DNA of 44,085 nt from a virus, in IMG/VR virus record IMGVR_UViG_3300047323_000240, positions 1 to 44,085 of that record. One strand, 5' to 3'. The position numbers and the translations under genes are program-made. Below the pieces are notes generated by a model that saw only the letters and a program-made list of their open reading frames with translations, ran no database searches and was not told the origin of the DNA. Positions 1 to 8,032 of the stretch are shown here, piece by piece (positions within the stretch are counted from its first letter, which is position 1; each line of letters begins with the position of its first letter).

Positions 1-584
1 ATCAGTCTCTGGGCTTCAACGGGTTCGAGCCACCGAACCCGCTTGTTCCTTTCCTGAGGAACCTTAATCACCGGCCCTTTTTCGATCCACTTCCAGTCTC
101 GTTCAGCCGCCCGCATTAATGCCTTCATTAAAGCCAGGTGCTTCGCCTTCGTTGAAGTTGATACAGGCTCCGGCTTATAAACCCCCATATCGATTCCCTT
201 CTTCTGCATCCCTGCAGCACGCTGCCTCCAGCGCTCCTCAGACTTCCTGTTATTCATCCTGCTTACAGCGGTGTAAATCTTCGCTTCGGTAATGTCCTTC
301 AACAGAACACCCTCAAAGTGAATCAGCCAGAATCCCATCCGGCCTTTATCGGCATCCAGTGACTTCTTGTGTGCTTTCTCTTCAAGCCAGCGCATGCAGG
401 CTTCGTCAAAAGTCACGCTGGGAAAATCACCGAGTTTCTCTATCCGCCACAGCTCAGCTTTTCTTTGGTCGTGCAGCTCCTGAGCTTGCTTTCGGTCCGT
501 TGTCCCAAAAGACTCCTTAATCCTTTTGCCGCCCGGCGTTGTGTAGCTGCCGTACCAGACATTCCCTCTGCGGAATAATGACAT
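1..584 (-). CDS. int: Phage integrase, tyrosine recombinase (C-terminus cut by window edge)
   Basis: Site-specific recombinase that would integrate and excise the prophage at the tRNA-Arg att site. About 194 residues are visible. They hold the short N-terminal arm-binding region (starts [20 protein letters not shown]) and a core-binding helical region (about residues 55-190). The frame is open to the window edge, so the catalytic Arg/His/Tyr residues lie outside. The start at 584 has a near-perfect AAGGAG Shine-Dalgarno. It overlaps the 3' half of the upstream excisionase-like gene. The family call rests on the N-terminal pattern and on its place at the prophage end. Confidence 0.85.
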   Translation of the reverse strand, partial: MSLFRRGNVWYGSYTTPGGKRIKESFGTTDRKQAQELHDQRKAELWRIEKLGDFPSVTFDEACMRWLEEKAHKKSLDADKGRMGFWLIHFEGVLLKDITEAKIYTAVSRMNNRKSEERWRQRAAGMQKKGIDMGVYKPEPVSTSTKAKHLALMKALMRAAERDWKWIEKGPVIKVPQERNKRVRWLEPVEAQRL

Positions 585-811
585 GCTCTCTCCTTATCAT
601 GTGCATCACCCGCGCTCACGGCGACAGTGTGCAACGGATTATTAAGGGCGGCAATACACGCCTGCCGGGTTACAAGATAGGGTGACTTGTTTTTGCTGGG
701 GTCTTTACGTGTCGCGGTGAGCCGGCCGGTCCGTATCCAGTTGCTGGCGGTCGGCCGGGAAATACCGAGAAACGCACAGGCCTCATCCAGCGTCAGTGAG
801 TACGCTTCCAT
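440..811 (-). CDS. Excisionase-like helix-turn-helix protein
   Basis: 123 residues. Residues 1-55 look like a MerR/AlpA-type helix-turn-helix ([20 protein letters not shown]), as used by many phage excisionases and small DNA-bending proteins. Residues after about 70 are low-complexity and basic and are coded over the start of int. A GAGG ribosome site precedes the ATG. Position directly upstream of int suggests a directionality factor (inference). The 145-base overlap with int is long, and the tail may have little function. A true stop earlier than 440 is not available in this frame. Confidence 0.65.
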   Translation of the reverse strand: MEAYSLTLDEACAFLGISRPTASNWIRTGRLTATRKDPSKNKSPYLVTRQACIAALNNPLHTVAVSAGDAHDKERACHYSAEGMSGTAATQRRAAKGLRSLLGQRTESKLRSCTTKEKLSCGG

Positions 812-894
812 AGTTGACCTCGTTCAGAGTATTTTGAATATCGCCCAGGCGGCGATCACGAATGATATTGCGATGAGAATATGGGGAAGGGTTA

Positions 895-1149
895 TCACGT
901 TGCCTGTTGCTTTAATTTCTCGAGAATCTCATCCGGGTCTGCTGCTGTTTCTGCGCAGCACTGATAAAAATCATCTTCGTTCTCATCCGTCAGCAAGGTG
1001 ATCGCTTGCGCCTCTTCCTGACTGAGTTGGTATTGTCGAATATCGTCGAAAGCTACGTAGCAAAGGCGACCTCCCAATATATCAGTCTGCGAACCTATTG
1101 CTGGCTCCTTGCCATCTTCGTACTCAACGACAAATGTGTACCTGCTCAT
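895..1149 (-). CDS. Hypothetical small acidic phage protein
   Basis: 84 residues, acidic, with an N-terminal beta-like stretch (MSRYTFVVEYEDGKEP) and a C-terminal helix rich in Asp and Glu. I do not recognise the family. Its ATG overlaps the stop of the upstream 73-residue gene (ATGA), so the two are translationally coupled in the leftward early operon. Nothing suggests an enzyme. Confidence 0.6.
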   Translation of the reverse strand: MSRYTFVVEYEDGKEPAIGSQTDILGGRLCYVAFDDIRQYQLSQEEAQAITLLTDENEDDFYQCCAETAADPDEILEKLKQQAT

Positions 1150-1367
1150 CTCATCTCCTTATCCACTACGCGCACGTAATAGGTCAGCCACAGGCGTGCT
1201 GAGAACTTACCTGGCGGCAGCGCGGTGATTTGTTTGGTGTGTTTGTCCAACAGAAGGGTGGTAATGCGATCGTGTTCTGACTTGGGTTTGTCGGTGATGG
1301 CTTTGAGGATTTCAGCTCGACACTTGCGGGCTACTGACCTCAACGCGTTTTCCTGTGCTGGCGACAT
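1146..1367 (-). CDS. Hypothetical small phage protein
   Basis: 73 residues, basic, mostly helical in appearance (MSPAQENALRSVARKCRAEI at the start). No known domain recognised. Lies between a DksA/TraR-like zinc protein and the coupled gene at 895-1149. Same strand and tight spacing support expression as part of the int-proximal leftward operon. Confidence 0.55.
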   Translation of the reverse strand: MSPAQENALRSVARKCRAEILKAITDKPKSEHDRITTLLLDKHTKQITALPPGKFSARLWLTYYVRVVDKEMR

Positions 1368-1376
1368 AGCACATCC

Positions 1377-1592
1377 TCACGCTACACGGCGCTGCTTGGC
1401 TGCCCACTGATTAAGCTCATCATCTTTCCTGCACTCCGGGCAGCAGTAGCTCGCACCCGGCTGAGACGGCTCCCCACAATCGCCATTGCGGCAAATGGGT
1501 GACGGCGGTTCCGGCTTCTTCCTGTTAGCCAAAGCGATAGTCCTTTCCAGTTCTTCAAGCTCAGTGGCCTGGTCAGTTATGTCTGCATGCAT
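1377..1592 (-). CDS. DksA/TraR-like small zinc-finger protein
   Basis: 71 residues from the internal ATG at 1592, which has an AGGAG site eight bases upstream. An upstream in-frame Met at 1649 would place the start inside a terminator and is unlikely. The C-terminal half holds CRNGDCGEPSQPGASYCCPEC, the C4 zinc-finger pattern of short phage TraR/DksA proteins. An N-terminal helix (ATELEELERTIALANRK) would match the coiled-coil part. Family members bind RNA polymerase through its secondary channel. That role is inferred here. Confidence 0.7.
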   Translation of the reverse strand: MHADITDQATELEELERTIALANRKKPEPPSPICRNGDCGEPSQPGASYCCPECRKDDELNQWAAKQRRVA

Positions 1593-1616
1593 GGGGTGAC
1601 TCCTGAATTTGGACGT

Positions 1617-1646
1617 AAAAAAACCACCGCATGGGTGGCTTTTTTT
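1617..1646. terminator. Bidirectional Rho-independent terminator
   Basis: A CCACC/GGTGG stem with a five-base loop is flanked by A7 on the left and T7 on the right, so it can work on both strands. On the minus strand it ends the 1659-2072 gene. The next leftward gene starts just past it, so antitermination would be needed for read-through. Confidence 0.7.
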
Positions 1647-1658
1647 CATTGAAAAAAA

Positions 1659-2072
1659 TCAATTGAGAATTAGTTTTGCAAAATAATCCCCAAAGGCATT
1701 AATCACGGAAGATACAATAATTAGCGCAATACCAATTACTATATTGATAGAGGTTGACCTCCCTTCAGCCGAGGTGGATGTGGTCTTACCTTCATCATCC
1801 AGGCTAGCAAATCCAAATGATTCTGCATTTGAAAGATAAATCCCACCCCTGAAAAGCGGTGAAAGGGTAAGAAGAGTGCCAATCATCACTCCTATAGCGC
1901 CGAACCTTGCCAGCCAAGACCAGTCACTCATCTTGAAGGAGATGATTAGCCCCAAAATGATCGTCAAAGCCCACAGAGGAAGCATCAGCCATCGACTGCC
2001 AATGTAATAAAAAATGCCATCCAAAGGATGTATATCTTGGTCGCTTGTGTACGGGTTTCTTTTGTAAGACAT
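1659..2072 (-). CDS. Small membrane protein, unknown function
   Basis: 137 residues with three likely membrane segments: about residues 29-47 (LMLPLWALTIILGLIISF), 55-75 (LARFGAIGVMIGTLLTL) and a C-terminal one near 110-128 (INIVIGIALIIVSSVINAF). AT-richer than its neighbours and closed by its own terminator. This is the usual look of a lysogeny-expressed accessory gene (moron). An exclusion or host-modification role is possible but unsupported. Confidence 0.6.
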   Translation of the reverse strand: MSYKRNPYTSDQDIHPLDGIFYYIGSRWLMLPLWALTIILGLIISFKMSDWSWLARFGAIGVMIGTLLTLSPLFRGGIYLSNAESFGFASLDDEGKTTSTSAEGRSTSINIVIGIALIIVSSVINAFGDYFAKLILN

Positions 2073-2170
2073 GATTCCTCCATGATGTTTTTATATTTGC
2101 ATCTTTATATTAGTCCGGCCTCAAGTTCAAGAAAATATCTGACTGCACTATCCTTATAGAGGAGGTGCCT

Positions 2171-2854
2171 ATGTGCGGACGATTCACGCAGTACAGAACA
2201 CGCGAAGAATACCTGAAAGAGTTTGCCGACGAAGTAGAGCGGGAGATTGCCTACGACCCTGAACCGATCGGCCGGTATAACGTGGCGCCCGGCACAAATG
2301 TCCTGCTGCTAAACCAGCGCGAAGATTCCCTTCATCTTGACCCGGTTAACTGGGGCTATGGGCCCGAGTGGTGGGATAAAGCACCACTGATTAATGCCAG
2401 GGTAGAAACCGCAGCCACCGGCCGCATGTTCAAGCCTTTGTGGAACAACGGTCGCGCTATCGTTATGGCTGACGGCTGGTACGAATGGAAGCGTGACGGC
2501 AGCAAGAAACAACCATACTTTATCTACCACAAATCCGGAAAACCCATCTTCTTCGCGGCAATCGGCAAAGCTCCCTACGACAAGCAGAATGAGAACGAAG
2601 GCTTTGTGATAGTCACCGCCGCCAGCGATAAAGGCCTGGTCGATATCCATGACCGGCGGCCGCTGGTTCTGAGCACATGCGCTGTGCTGGACTGGCTAAA
2701 TCCCGATACCACTTCCGAAGAGGCGCAGGACATCGCCAAAGAGCAATCCATACCCTCAGACGAATTCACCTGGCATCCGGTAACGAAGTCAGTGGGCAGC
2801 GTTAAGAATCAGGGAAGTGAGCTGGTCGAGGAGATTTATGATCCGGTACTTTAA
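2171..2854 (+). CDS. SOS response-associated peptidase (SRAP/YedK/HMCES family)
   Basis: 227 residues. The family forms a covalent, protective thiazolidine link with abasic sites in single-stranded DNA. The catalytic Cys must be residue 2, so the ATG at 2171 (MCGRF) is chosen over a GTG six bases upstream. A GGAGG lies just ahead. Key residues fall at the same numbers as in E. coli YedK: Cys2, Asn75 (INARVET), Glu105 (WYEW) and His160 (IHDR). It is on the plus strand inside a leftward operon and so needs its own promoter. I saw no LexA box upstream. It may protect phage DNA during recombination or replication (inference). Confidence 0.93.
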   Translation: MCGRFTQYRTREEYLKEFADEVEREIAYDPEPIGRYNVAPGTNVLLLNQREDSLHLDPVNWGYGPEWWDKAPLINARVETAATGRMFKPLWNNGRAIVMADGWYEWKRDGSKKQPYFIYHKSGKPIFFAAIGKAPYDKQNENEGFVIVTAASDKGLVDIHDRRPLVLSTCAVLDWLNPDTTSEEAQDIAKEQSIPSDEFTWHPVTKSVGSVKNQGSELVEEIYDPVL

Positions 2855-2875
2855 AAAACCTCGCGGGAGCGAGGT
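2852..2875 (-). terminator. Terminator for the 2897-3100 gene
   Basis: Seven-base stem ACCTCGC/GCGAGGT with a GGGA loop. The minus strand runs into T6. It sits between the convergent ends of the SRAP gene and the 67-residue gene. Confidence 0.65.
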
Positions 2876-2896
2876 AGTATTGTTGTTATTGTTCTG

Positions 2897-3100
2897 CTAC
2901 AACTTTGGCTTTACATAGATTCGGTATAAGTAAGGAACGCTGTTTTCGAATCCAGTCGTGTCAATATCCACGATGACATACTCTCGGGTTTCGCCAGCTA
3001 CGGTTAGTGGTAAGATATCACCTAGCTTTGGTTCAATTATGAAGCTTATTGGGAAGGTCTCATCACTATCTGCGACTGCAACTATAGCCTTAACATCCAT
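2897..3100 (-). CDS. Hypothetical small phage protein
   Basis: 67 residues, beta-rich in appearance (start MDVKAIVAVADSDETF). No family recognised. It is divergent from the 3144 membrane-protein gene, with about 40 bases between their starts, so the two probably share a regulatory region. Closed by its own hairpin terminator. Confidence 0.5.
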   Translation of the reverse strand: MDVKAIVAVADSDETFPISFIIEPKLGDILPLTVAGETREYVIVDIDTTGFENSVPYLYRIYVKPKL

Positions 3101-3143
3101 AAGTTCTTATCCTATTGATAATCGATGATGTACGAGGGAAGTA

Positions 3144-3380
3144 TTGAACAATAAAACAATAAGAATTTTAGCAGCATTAATTATTGCTGCCATGTTCGTG
3201 ATAGTTCCGACGACATGGGGCCTCAACGGTTCACCGATGGGTTTCAGATACCAGTTTATCTGGAATATTGGAATGGATGGGCAGACTTCAATGCCCTCAA
3301 CCCCTTCACCTGCATATCTGATTGCTCAAATTATTGGCGTGCTTGCCATTACGTGGCTTTTGACACGTGACCGACATTAG
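3144..3380 (+). CDS. Small two-pass membrane protein, unknown
   Basis: 78 residues from a TTG start at 3144 with a GAGGGA site upstream. Residues 6-25 (IRILAALIIAAMFVIVPTTW) and 58-72 (YLIAQIIGVLAITWLL) look like membrane segments. It is AT-rich and opposite to the surrounding leftward operon, which suggests an inserted accessory gene. The first segment could also be read as a signal peptide. Function unknown. Confidence 0.5.
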   Translation: MNNKTIRILAALIIAAMFVIVPTTWGLNGSPMGFRYQFIWNIGMDGQTSMPSTPSPAYLIAQIIGVLAITWLLTRDRH

Positions 3381-3498
3381 TTTAAGTAACTAACATCGCT
3401 ATTTATTACTTTGTCCTCTGGTGCTGAGGTGGTGAATAGTAGGGGTATCATTGACGAAACAAGGTCATCTTTTAGTGGGCATTTCATAGCTCCGCTAC

Positions 3499-4356
3499 TT
3501 AAAATTCAAATTCAATTTGATTGGAAAAGACTTCGCAGGACTCAGAGCAGCTGCCAGTGTCCAGTTTCTTGGCTCGGATCATTCGTTCGAACAAATCCCC
3601 ATAGTCCTGTTCCGCATACATTTTCGCGATACCATCCAATGACAGGTGTCCGCGATACATGACCTCCTTTGGTGTCGCCCGATGCCCATCCCTGACATGC
3701 TTTCCGGTTACGCAGTCCTGAAAAAAAAGCTTCATACCCGGCTCATCTTTCGTCGCTAGGCCAAGCTTGTGCGTAGATTTTTTGATGCAGAAAATGCAGT
3801 TGCCGAGGTGCTCGGCTATCTGAAGATCGAAGGGTTGCTGCTTCCACCAATCGAGTACGTCCTGTTTCTCAAAGTCGGACATTTCAGCCAGAAACCGGAT
3901 GCCATCTTTTTTGGCCAGCCGGCGCGGTTCGTCTGCCCTGATTCCAAGCCACGTGGTGTAATTCCCTTTGCCGAATGTGTCCTCGCAATACTTCCTGAAC
4001 GGCTGCAGCTTCATACGGTCCGTGCAGAAAGCGCCGCCGATATATGGGGTTCCGTACTTCTTGACCATATCCATGAATGGCTTCATGGCAGGCATTTGGG
4101 TCTGAATGTCCTTTGGCTCCCAAACCGTGTAGCCGTTGCCTTCACCCAGCTCTGGGTTGATATCGACCTGAAGGCAGACAAGGGGGATACCCCAGAATTT
4201 CACCACCTCGCGCACAAACCGGTACGTCATTGGGTGTTCTGCTCCGGTGTCCATGAAGATGTAGTGAACATCTTCCCCGGCCTTCCTGCGCTGCTCCATG
4301 AGATAAACGAGATAGGCTGACGTCCTGCCGCCTGAGAAACTAACGACATGAGTCAT
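3499..4356 (-). CDS. PAPS reductase-like PP-loop ATPase
   Basis: 285 residues. The N-terminus has the PP-loop SGGRTS (residues 8-13) of the PAPS reductase/ATP-pyrophosphatase superfamily, followed by FMDTGAEHPMTY, the usual second motif. Cys pairs occur in CIFC and near the C-terminus in CSESC and could bind a metal or act in redox. Phage members are usually annotated as PAPS reductase, but sulfate assimilation is not established for them. Nucleotide or nucleic-acid thiolation (DndC/TtcA relatives) is an alternative. The ATG follows AAGGAG. It is the last large gene of the recombination operon. Confidence 0.85.
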   Translation of the reverse strand: MTHVVSFSGGRTSAYLVYLMEQRRKAGEDVHYIFMDTGAEHPMTYRFVREVVKFWGIPLVCLQVDINPELGEGNGYTVWEPKDIQTQMPAMKPFMDMVKKYGTPYIGGAFCTDRMKLQPFRKYCEDTFGKGNYTTWLGIRADEPRRLAKKDGIRFLAEMSDFEKQDVLDWWKQQPFDLQIAEHLGNCIFCIKKSTHKLGLATKDEPGMKLFFQDCVTGKHVRDGHRATPKEVMYRGHLSLDGIAKMYAEQDYGDLFERMIRAKKLDTGSCSESCEVFSNQIEFEF

Positions 4357-4368
4357 ACCAACTCCTTT

Positions 4369-4776
4369 TTAAATTTTCGTTACATACAAGCCTGCAGCAA
4401 TCAGGCGCGCACGACGCTGGGCTGCGATGATGTTCTTCTGGCGCTGCTCTTCATTCGCCAGGCTGAATGACCTCACGCTAACAACGATCGTCTTGCCTGC
4501 TTTCGGGGTAATGCGCTGAGGTCGAGAGGTGAGGGTGTAGATGCGGTCGCGATTCCCTTCGCTGTCGATAATCCATTCGCTGGCTTCAATGGTGGCTGTC
4601 TGATTGGCGCCGACCTGCCAGCGCATCTGAGCGTGAAGGTCGGTGACAGTCATCTTCAATATCTTCGCCAGCTCCATGCCGGTCATAGGCCGCTTGCTGA
4701 GTTGCCAGCATGCTAATTCCTTGAAGCCATCGTTCTTGCATCCTGTGCGGCGGCGATAAAAGGGATTTTTCTTCAA
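4369..4776 (-). CDS. Hypothetical phage protein with possible HTH
   Basis: 135 residues from a TTG start at 4776. The start is preceded by a strong GGAGG that lies in the last codons of the exonuclease gene. Residues about 25-50 (LSKRPMTGMELAKILKM) resemble a helix-turn-helix, followed by a beta region and a basic C-terminal helix (RQKNIIAAQRRARLIAAG). No family recognised. Position right after exo suggests a DNA-linked role, which is inference. Confidence 0.6.
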   Translation of the reverse strand: MKKNPFYRRRTGCKNDGFKELACWQLSKRPMTGMELAKILKMTVTDLHAQMRWQVGANQTATIEASEWIIDSEGNRDRIYTLTSRPQRITPKAGKTIVVSVRSFSLANEEQRQKNIIAAQRRARLIAAGLYVTKI

Positions 4777-4779
4777 TTC

Positions 4780-5460
4780 TCACCTCCACTGATCACCAAA
4801 AGAGAAGCCGACAACCTCAAGCGCTTGGTCCATTTTTTCGATGAAGTCAGGCACCATGTCGTCAAATTTAGCCATGAATTCAGGGTCTCTTTCGACGATG
4901 ACGTGGTGGATACCTTCGCGTCTCATGCGCGGGTCGTAGTTGGCAAAGAACCAGGCATCCTTACCTGTAACCCACATGCTGTACTGAACCTGAGCCATGT
5001 AATCCGATTTGATGGCATCGAACCCGCCAAGACGGAATTTCATGAACACCCCTGTAGTGAATGGGCATTTCAATTCCAGCCCCATCCCGTTGCTGCACAA
5101 TCCATCAGGAGAACAGGCCACACGCATTGATTCGTCCTTGTAGAGGATCGGAGCCTCAACGACATCCACTCCCGCCGTGAATTCAAACAGCGTCCGTGCT
5201 GCCTCTTCGTTTTGCTTACCCCAAGCCAAAGACTTTGCGTTTACCTCCGGCGAGCTGCCGGTGCATATCTCGCCGAGAAGGGTGTAGAAATAGGTCAACT
5301 TCATGTCTGACCATGTTTTCCCGCTCTTAGGCTTGGATATCACCTTGGATGCTTCCGATGCGGTGATAACTCCGAGCCTCAATGACATCCAGTCATCGCT
5401 TCCCTGCTCGACGCGAAGTACATCTATCCCTGTGCGCTCCAGAATTATTTCTGGTGTCAT
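4780..5460 (-). CDS. exo: Lambda-type exonuclease (YqaJ family)
   Basis: 226 residues, the same length as lambda Exo. It degrades 5' ends of double-stranded DNA to leave 3' tails for the annealing protein. Active-site residues match lambda numbering: Glu85, Asp119 (CSPDGL), Glu129 and Lys131 (LELKCP). Its ATG overlaps the stop of the RecT-like gene (ATGA), so nuclease and annealase are coupled, as in lambda bet-exo. With a RecT-like rather than Bet-like partner the pair is a mix of two recombination systems. Confidence 0.95.
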   Translation of the reverse strand: MTPEIILERTGIDVLRVEQGSDDWMSLRLGVITASEASKVISKPKSGKTWSDMKLTYFYTLLGEICTGSSPEVNAKSLAWGKQNEEAARTLFEFTAGVDVVEAPILYKDESMRVACSPDGLCSNGMGLELKCPFTTGVFMKFRLGGFDAIKSDYMAQVQYSMWVTGKDAWFFANYDPRMRREGIHHVIVERDPEFMAKFDDMVPDFIEKMDQALEVVGFSFGDQWR

Positions 5461-6389
5461 GCCGCCGCCTTAGCCTTTTTAGACAGGAAGTCATGAGCCT
5501 TAACTGCTTCGATTTCTGTCAGTTCTTCTGCAGCCTTAATTGGCCGGCGGAAGATTTGAGAGCAAAGGGGAAGCATGTCGTCATCCCATGTTTTATCCAT
5601 GGTGGTGAGAAGGTCAGTGATTGTCTGGAGGGTAGTGATAGTGGCGGGAGATACATCCTTTTCCTGACCGCGCTCCTGATTGAAGTTGATGCCTTCGTTT
5701 CCTTCCGTGTTCACGTAGTCAATAGCGGCATCCAACCGTTCGCGGCGAGGCCAGTATTTGGCTGCTTGCTTGACCACTGTCTTAAGAATCATCTGCTCTT
5801 CGTCAGTCACCCAAGGGCAGGACTTTCCTTTGGTCTTGTATGCCTTCCAGGCTTCAGATCGGTCACGGATAGAGAAAATGTCTTCGGCGCGCATGGTGTG
5901 CGTCAGGTAGTCACCTTCATCAGTCTTGATCACGGTGTAGGCACCAACGATGTCTCCGCGCTGCTCCTGAGTATCAAATTCGTTGAATTCATGGCGTGGC
6001 GCGTTATCGATACCGGTACGCATGAACTTATCGTTCTTCCTGACGATCGCAGACTGGCACCACTTGATAGCTCCGGATTGCTGAGCAATGTGCATCAGCC
6101 CCATGTAACTGATGTCCAGACAGATAGCGCCTTTCCTTGGCACCATGTAGGCAAGCTTTTGCGCCGGGTTCAGTGTTATCCCGATCGCTGAAACGTTCAT
6201 GATTGCGCTACGGGTTGAAGTGGCGTTCTGCACCGCAACCCCGGCCAGATAATCGTTGTTTGCGAAAATCTGCATCGCGAATTCAGACTCGCGTTTGAAG
6301 GTAACCGACTTCTCCGAGCAAACCTGCTCAAACTCTGCTTTCAGCGGGTTAACAATCTCGTAAATTTGATTAACTAACTGCTGGTTCAT
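5457..6389 (-). CDS. RecT family single-strand annealing protein
   Basis: 310 residues from the ATG at 6389 ([17 protein letters not shown]). An upstream extension of 28 residues lies inside the previous gene and is rejected. The core has typical RecT features: residues about 55-100 ([20 protein letters not shown]), then [16 protein letters not shown], then [14 protein letters not shown]. It would bind single-stranded DNA and anneal it to replicating targets. Start overlaps the previous stop (TGATG), and its own stop overlaps exo. Confidence 0.92.
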   Translation of the reverse strand: MNQQLVNQIYEIVNPLKAEFEQVCSEKSVTFKRESEFAMQIFANNDYLAGVAVQNATSTRSAIMNVSAIGITLNPAQKLAYMVPRKGAICLDISYMGLMHIAQQSGAIKWCQSAIVRKNDKFMRTGIDNAPRHEFNEFDTQEQRGDIVGAYTVIKTDEGDYLTHTMRAEDIFSIRDRSEAWKAYKTKGKSCPWVTDEEQMILKTVVKQAAKYWPRRERLDAAIDYVNTEGNEGINFNQERGQEKDVSPATITTLQTITDLLTTMDKTWDDDMLPLCSQIFRRPIKAAEELTEIEAVKAHDFLSKKAKAAA

Positions 6390-6703
6390 CACGCCACCTC
6401 CCGGTATGAATGCCTGTCTTTCCATATTGTTTCTGCAAGTCGCTGCTCTTCGTTTTTGGTCACGTAATCCCAAAGGAATTTATGCGCCAATTCCTGTGCC
6501 TCTGAACCATCCTGAGCGCGGCCAACCATTTCCATATCGTCGCCTTGCTTGGAGAAGAACACCGTCATAGCGGCTTCCACAGGGTTGTGCTTGAGAGGTT
6601 CAACAATCTGCTCGACCATCTCCCGCACCTGTTCATGCTCAACATCACCAAATCCTTTGATGATGGTTTCGATTTCCTGTCTGTCTTTGAATGTGAGCCT
6701 CAT
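6389..6703 (-). CDS. Hypothetical early phage protein
   Basis: 104 residues, acidic and helical (MRLTFKDRQEIETIIKGFGD at the start). No domain recognised. Coupled at both ends: its ATG overlaps the stop of the 56-residue gene upstream, and its stop overlaps the RecT-like start. The position matches that of Gam-like or kil-like genes in other phages, but I see no sequence support for either. Confidence 0.6.
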   Translation of the reverse strand: MRLTFKDRQEIETIIKGFGDVEHEQVREMVEQIVEPLKHNPVEAAMTVFFSKQGDDMEMVGRAQDGSEAQELAHKFLWDYVTKNEEQRLAETIWKDRHSYREVA

Positions 6704-6870
6704 GGCTTACCCTCCGATCGCAGGAACTCAACCAACTTATCCAGCCAGCTCTTACGGGGCGGGGGAGTGAAGCTGGCGCTGGTCAGGATGTTTGATGGCT
6801 GGCGCTCGATGTAACCGAACGCGTTAAATCCAGGGCGACCGCATGCCGCCCCATGAGCTGTAGCTAACAT
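6700..6870 (-). CDS. Small hypothetical early protein (56 aa)
   Basis: 56 residues (MLATAHGAACGRPGFNAFGY at the start, ending LVEFLRSEGKP). It is supported by its overlap with the next start (ATGA at 6700-6703) and by having no stop in the frame. A Gly/Pro-rich middle and a C-terminal amphipathic helix are visible. No known family. Confidence 0.5.
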   Translation of the reverse strand: MLATAHGAACGRPGFNAFGYIERQPSNILTSASFTPPPRKSWLDKLVEFLRSEGKP

Positions 6871-7004
6871 GGGTAATCCTTAGGTTGATGGTTTGCATAG
6901 CGATGCCCACTCGAATGAATGAGCGTTGATATGAAATTTATTAAATTTTAATTAATGCGTTGATTGTTGTGATTTAATGTGGCTTTTAGCTCTGAGGAAA
7001 AAGG
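6871..7004. other. Intergenic divergent region
   Basis: AT-rich stretch between the leftward operon and the plus-strand membrane gene at 7005. It holds the promoter listed at 6926-6954. No other gene is seen. Confidence 0.5.
6926..6954 (+). promoter_or_regulatory. Sigma-70 promoter for the 7005 membrane gene
   Basis: TTGATA, 17 bases, TAATTA, ahead of the plus-strand gene at 7005. The start lies about 50 bases upstream of the ATG. This would let the gene be expressed from the lysogen independently of pL. Confidence 0.5.
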
Positions 7005-7457
7005 ATGAAACGCTACGATATTCCACTTGAAGGTAATGAGTATTATTACAATGGTCTGAGAAATAACCTGTTGTCTTTTTGTGTCTCCCTAATTGGAGTG
7101 GCCATTTACGCTTTAGTAAAATCATGGCCAGATGGAATGTTTTCTAACATTCCTGCTTGGATATCTATGACTGGTTTGATTGTGCTGGTGATGATTATTT
7201 TCTTTTCCACAAAAATATTACCAAGTAGGTTTTACGTTTTTAATTGTGCCAAGAAACCAATTTATAACGCAAGGAAAGCAGCTTTTTGGAATGCGTCTTT
7301 ACAGCTATCTACAGGCGTGTTCTGTTCATTTTTCTTTGATGTTATGTTCTCACCTGTAACCCTTAGACTCTTTATAACGACTTTGATATTTCTTTCAATC
7401 TATGGGATCGGCATGAATGAGTTCGCAAAAAATGCCGTGAAAAAATCCATTCCTTGA
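7005..7457 (+). CDS. Four-pass membrane protein, accessory (moron) candidate
   Basis: 150 residues. A polar start (MKRYDIPLEGNEYYYNGLRN) is followed by likely membrane segments near residues 23-40, 49-67, 98-114 and 121-137. A basic stretch (NCAKKPIYNARKAA) lies between the second and third. Own promoter, AGGA ribosome site, and a hairpin after the stop. Much more AT-rich than the flanking early genes and on the opposite strand. This is the arrangement of lysogen-expressed exclusion or defence genes. The specific function is unknown. Confidence 0.65.
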   Translation: MKRYDIPLEGNEYYYNGLRNNLLSFCVSLIGVAIYALVKSWPDGMFSNIPAWISMTGLIVLVMIIFFSTKILPSRFYVFNCAKKPIYNARKAAFWNASLQLSTGVFCSFFFDVMFSPVTLRLFITTLIFLSIYGIGMNEFAKNAVKKSIP

Positions 7458-7481
7458 AAGTAGTGAGTAATGACTTTGGAA

Positions 7482-7510
7482 AAAGAGTTAGCTGTGACAG
7501 CGAGCTCTTT
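7482..7510 (+). terminator. Hairpin after the 7005 membrane gene
   Basis: 13-base stem AAAGAGTTAGCTG / CAGCGAGCTCTTT with two mismatches and a TGA loop. Short T run at the 3' end. The left arm is preceded by A-rich sequence, so it may also act on the minus strand. Confidence 0.5.
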
Positions 7511-7668
7511 CATTCCGCATTCCACCTCTCAAACTGGTCTTTGTTCATCTGCTGGCTGATTACCTTGCCTGCAAATACCCCTTTACCTTCTGTTAAATCA
7601 GCGCGCCAATGACAGCCACAGGCCATCTGTGTGACGCGCCATTTACCGTCTTTGCGGTCGACTATCAT
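7510..7668 (-). CDS. Small hypothetical early protein (52 aa)
   Basis: 52 residues (start MIVDRKDGKWRVTQMACGCH, end DQFERWNAE). A CGCHWR motif could be part of a metal site, but only two Cys and one His are present. No family recognised. The gene lies in the leftward pL operon, upstream of the recombination genes. Confidence 0.5.
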   Translation of the reverse strand: MIVDRKDGKWRVTQMACGCHWRADLTEGKGVFAGKVISQQMNKDQFERWNAE

Positions 7669-7684
7669 GGTGTGCTCCGGGCAT

Positions 7685-7709
7685 AAAAAAGGCCGCCTGG
7701 TGGCAGCCT
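7685..7709 (-). terminator. Leftward Rho-independent terminator
   Basis: AGGCTGCC / GGCGGCCT stem with an ACCA loop, followed on the minus strand by T6. Lies just past the stop of the 7711 gene. Confidence 0.7.
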
Positions 7710-7710
7710 G

Positions 7711-7950
7711 TTATTCGTTAAACGCTTCGATTATTTCATCGAGACATCGGTCAGTGTCGACGTCCATTCCGTCAGCACGTTGAAGAACATCGCGCACCTC
7801 ATCAACAGTCAAATTGAGTGCGGTAAGAAACTCCACGACCGCTGATGTCACAGCTCTGTATTCCCGCTCCTGCAAGCATCCTGCGAATGAACCAGCTACT
7901 GCATCCTGCAGCTTTTGCTTAACGTCGCCGGGGTAATCCGTGTTGATCAT
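7711..7950 (-). CDS. Hypothetical early protein
   Basis: 79 residues, acidic and helical (ends DTDRCLDEIIEAFNE). No family recognised. Terminators flank it on both sides in the leftward operon, so its level should depend on N-type antitermination. Confidence 0.55.
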   Translation of the reverse strand: MINTDYPGDVKQKLQDAVAGSFAGCLQEREYRAVTSAVVEFLTALNLTVDEVRDVLQRADGMDVDTDRCLDEIIEAFNE

Positions 7951-7988
7951 CTCTCACTCCTGCGGCAGCGCCGCTGGTATTCAGGCGT

Positions 7989-8013
7989 AAAAAAAGGCCA
8001 CCGTGGTGACCTT
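7989..8013 (-). terminator. Leftward Rho-independent terminator
   Basis: AAGGTCACC / GGTGGCCTT stem with a two-base centre, then T7 on the minus strand. Ends the 8033 gene. Confidence 0.7.
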
Positions 8014-8032
8014 TACTTGTGCGGTTAAAAAA

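Noticed and set aside
2073-2170. LexA box upstream of the SRAP gene
   Set aside because: Looked for because of the family name. No CTGT-N8-ACAG found.
3769-4320. 183-codon open frame on the plus strand
   Set aside because: Antisense to the PP-loop protein, whose motifs are clear.
5382-6191. 269-codon open frame on the plus strand
   Set aside because: Antisense shadow of the RecT-like and exonuclease genes, with no ribosome site or protein-like composition.
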